A stretch of 31,436 bases of DNA, from contig JAWQRN010000322.1 in NCBI GenBank assembly GCA_033557685.1, forward strand, positions 1 to 31,436. The letters run 5' to 3'. The position numbers and the translations under genes are program-made. This document shows positions 30,561 to 31,436 of this stretch, piece by piece (within the stretch, counting starts at the first letter, position 1; every line of letters begins with the position of its first letter). The DNA comes from Sperchopsis tessellata (taxonomy: Eukaryota; Arthropoda; Insecta; Coleoptera; Hydrophilidae). The notes below the pieces were generated by a model, which did not search any database, had not been told where the DNA came from, and saw only the letters and a program-made list of their open reading frames with translations.

Positions 30561-31072
30561 CTAGCTTAATATATCATGAATACCGAGCACAGAATAAACT
30601 TGTTGGACACAAAGAAAATTTTACATGAAGTTGTAGAAATAGAGAAGAGATAGCATTGTTTGAACAAACGTGATGATGGCTTGCGTTTACCTCCCACGTA
30701 GAAGCCAGTCATTGGTAAACTGAGTTTCAGCTGTAAAAATGCACGTGCCAATAGGACAAGCCCCGAAAAACCATGCAGTTTAAAGTAACAGAGGATATAT
30801 AAGTCTATTACTTGACCAATTTCAGTCTTTTGCTCGCTATCACAAAATGAGGAAGCACATATGTGGGATAAAACTCGAAACTCATCTTCTCCATACTACA
30901 CCCACGAAAGTATCCGTACCAACATACATATATAATTATATATGGAGAAGAGATCTGACAATGAAAGAAGGATGTCAGCTGAAAGCTCATTGAAAAGCTC
31001 GTTCTTCTCAGAACAAACAAGCACATACGTCGAATAATTCTTAAACGTCATCTCCTACATACTACACTACCA
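30561..31072. other. Unassigned DNA with an imperfect direct repeat
   Basis: 30853-30903 and 31019-31069 share, in order, AAGCACATA(T/C)GT, AACTC or AACGTC, ATCT(T)CTCC and CATACTACAC. Between them lies a small inverted pair ATCTTCTCCATA (30884) and TATATGGAGAAGAGAT (30939). Nothing here resembles gag, so the Gypsy 5' half was lost or replaced. Two minus-strand frames of 61 and 72 codons have no domain. Confidence 0.55.
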
Positions 31073-31317
31073 CTAAGTAATTAGAACCTATCAAAGATAA
31101 ACAGCAAAACTGACCATATAGATGTAAACAACTTGCTATAAAATGTAAATATAGTAAGCGCCATCTCAATGTGGCATAGAGAAATCTTGTGTCAGTAATA
31201 TCCTACATAACATGCCACATTGAGATGGCACTTGCTATAGTTACATTTTATAGAAAGTTGTTTACATTTATAGTAGTCACTTTTGCTGTGTGTCTTTGGT
31301 ACGTTCCAATTACCTAG
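31073..31317. mobile_element. Long inverted repeat, foldback/MITE-like
   Basis: Arms 31073-31177 and 31212-31317 pair over about 105 bp with a 34-bp loop. Near the loop pairing is almost perfect: GCCATCTCAATGTGGCAT against ATGCCACATTGAGATGGC. Further out, AAATGTAAATATAG pairs with CTATAGTTACATTT, GATGTAAACAACTT with AAGTTGTTTACATT, and GTAATTAGAACC with CGTTCCAATTAC. There is no coding capacity. It would fold, as RNA, into one long hairpin. Target-site duplications could not be fixed. Confidence 0.88.
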
Positions 31318-31436
31318 CCATACTGGTACCTCATTCATATGTGAAACTGATCTGCTTATTATTATTATTATATCAGAGAGCCCATGATTATTTTTATATA
31401 ATATCAATATTTTTACTGGCAAGATTAATTTTAATA
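31318..31436. other. Unassigned DNA at the window edge
   Basis: Contains a short (ATT)n run near 31358-31371. The 76-codon minus-strand frame ending here overlaps the inverted repeat and is treated as chance. Confidence 0.6.

Overview
What it is: AT-rich, intron-scale noncoding DNA from an animal, most likely an insect or other arthropod. Reasons: decayed LINEs whose endonuclease and reverse transcriptase motifs read as jockey clade (a mainly arthropod group), Penelope-like elements with a GIY-YIG endonuclease, a Gypsy-type LTR element, a Tc1/mariner transposase scrap, foldback repeats and AT microsatellites. There are no operons, ribosome binding sites, rRNAs, CRISPR arrays or recognisable host genes. 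Nearly every open frame is short, and the meaningful ones are pieces of broken transposable-element proteins, so most 60-100 codon frames are chance. Layout, left to right: 1-163 is a duplicated 55-bp segment carrying a YADD reverse transcriptase box, split by an (AT)n palindrome, followed by the decayed C-terminal half of a LINE reverse transcriptase (109-760). A GC-richer block of unknown origin lies at about 1400-2105 and degenerate repeats at 2390-2945. Penelope copy 1 is at 3080-4385 (+). A TAGTCGATT-type repeat array is at 5767-5998. Unassigned DNA runs to 10287. A jockey-like LINE starts at 10288 (endonuclease end, then RT to about 11620) and seems to resume at 14047-14505, as if interrupted by about 2.4 kb of other repeats (11621-14046) that include a hairpin resembling the one in the Penelope 3' ends. 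A LINE tail with (AAG)n is at 18555-18639, a Tc1/mariner scrap at 20285-20480, a minus-strand LINE RT at 21122-21800, Penelope copy 2 at 22724-23905 (+), a foldback element at 25811-26045, and another minus-strand LINE RT at 26046-26640. The right end is a minus-strand Gypsy-type element (26701-30560) with one 225-bp LTR, a polypurine tract, and integrase, RNase H, RT, protease and gag remains, truncated in gag. The last kilobase has an imperfect direct repeat and a long inverted repeat (31073-31317). How it works together: it does not. This reads as a graveyard of nested, 5'-truncated, frameshifted mobile elements. The most interesting signals are the shared hammerhead-ribozyme-like core in both Penelope 3' ends and in a third, otherwise unassigned repeat, the two long foldback structures, and the broken jockey copy that dates an insertion.
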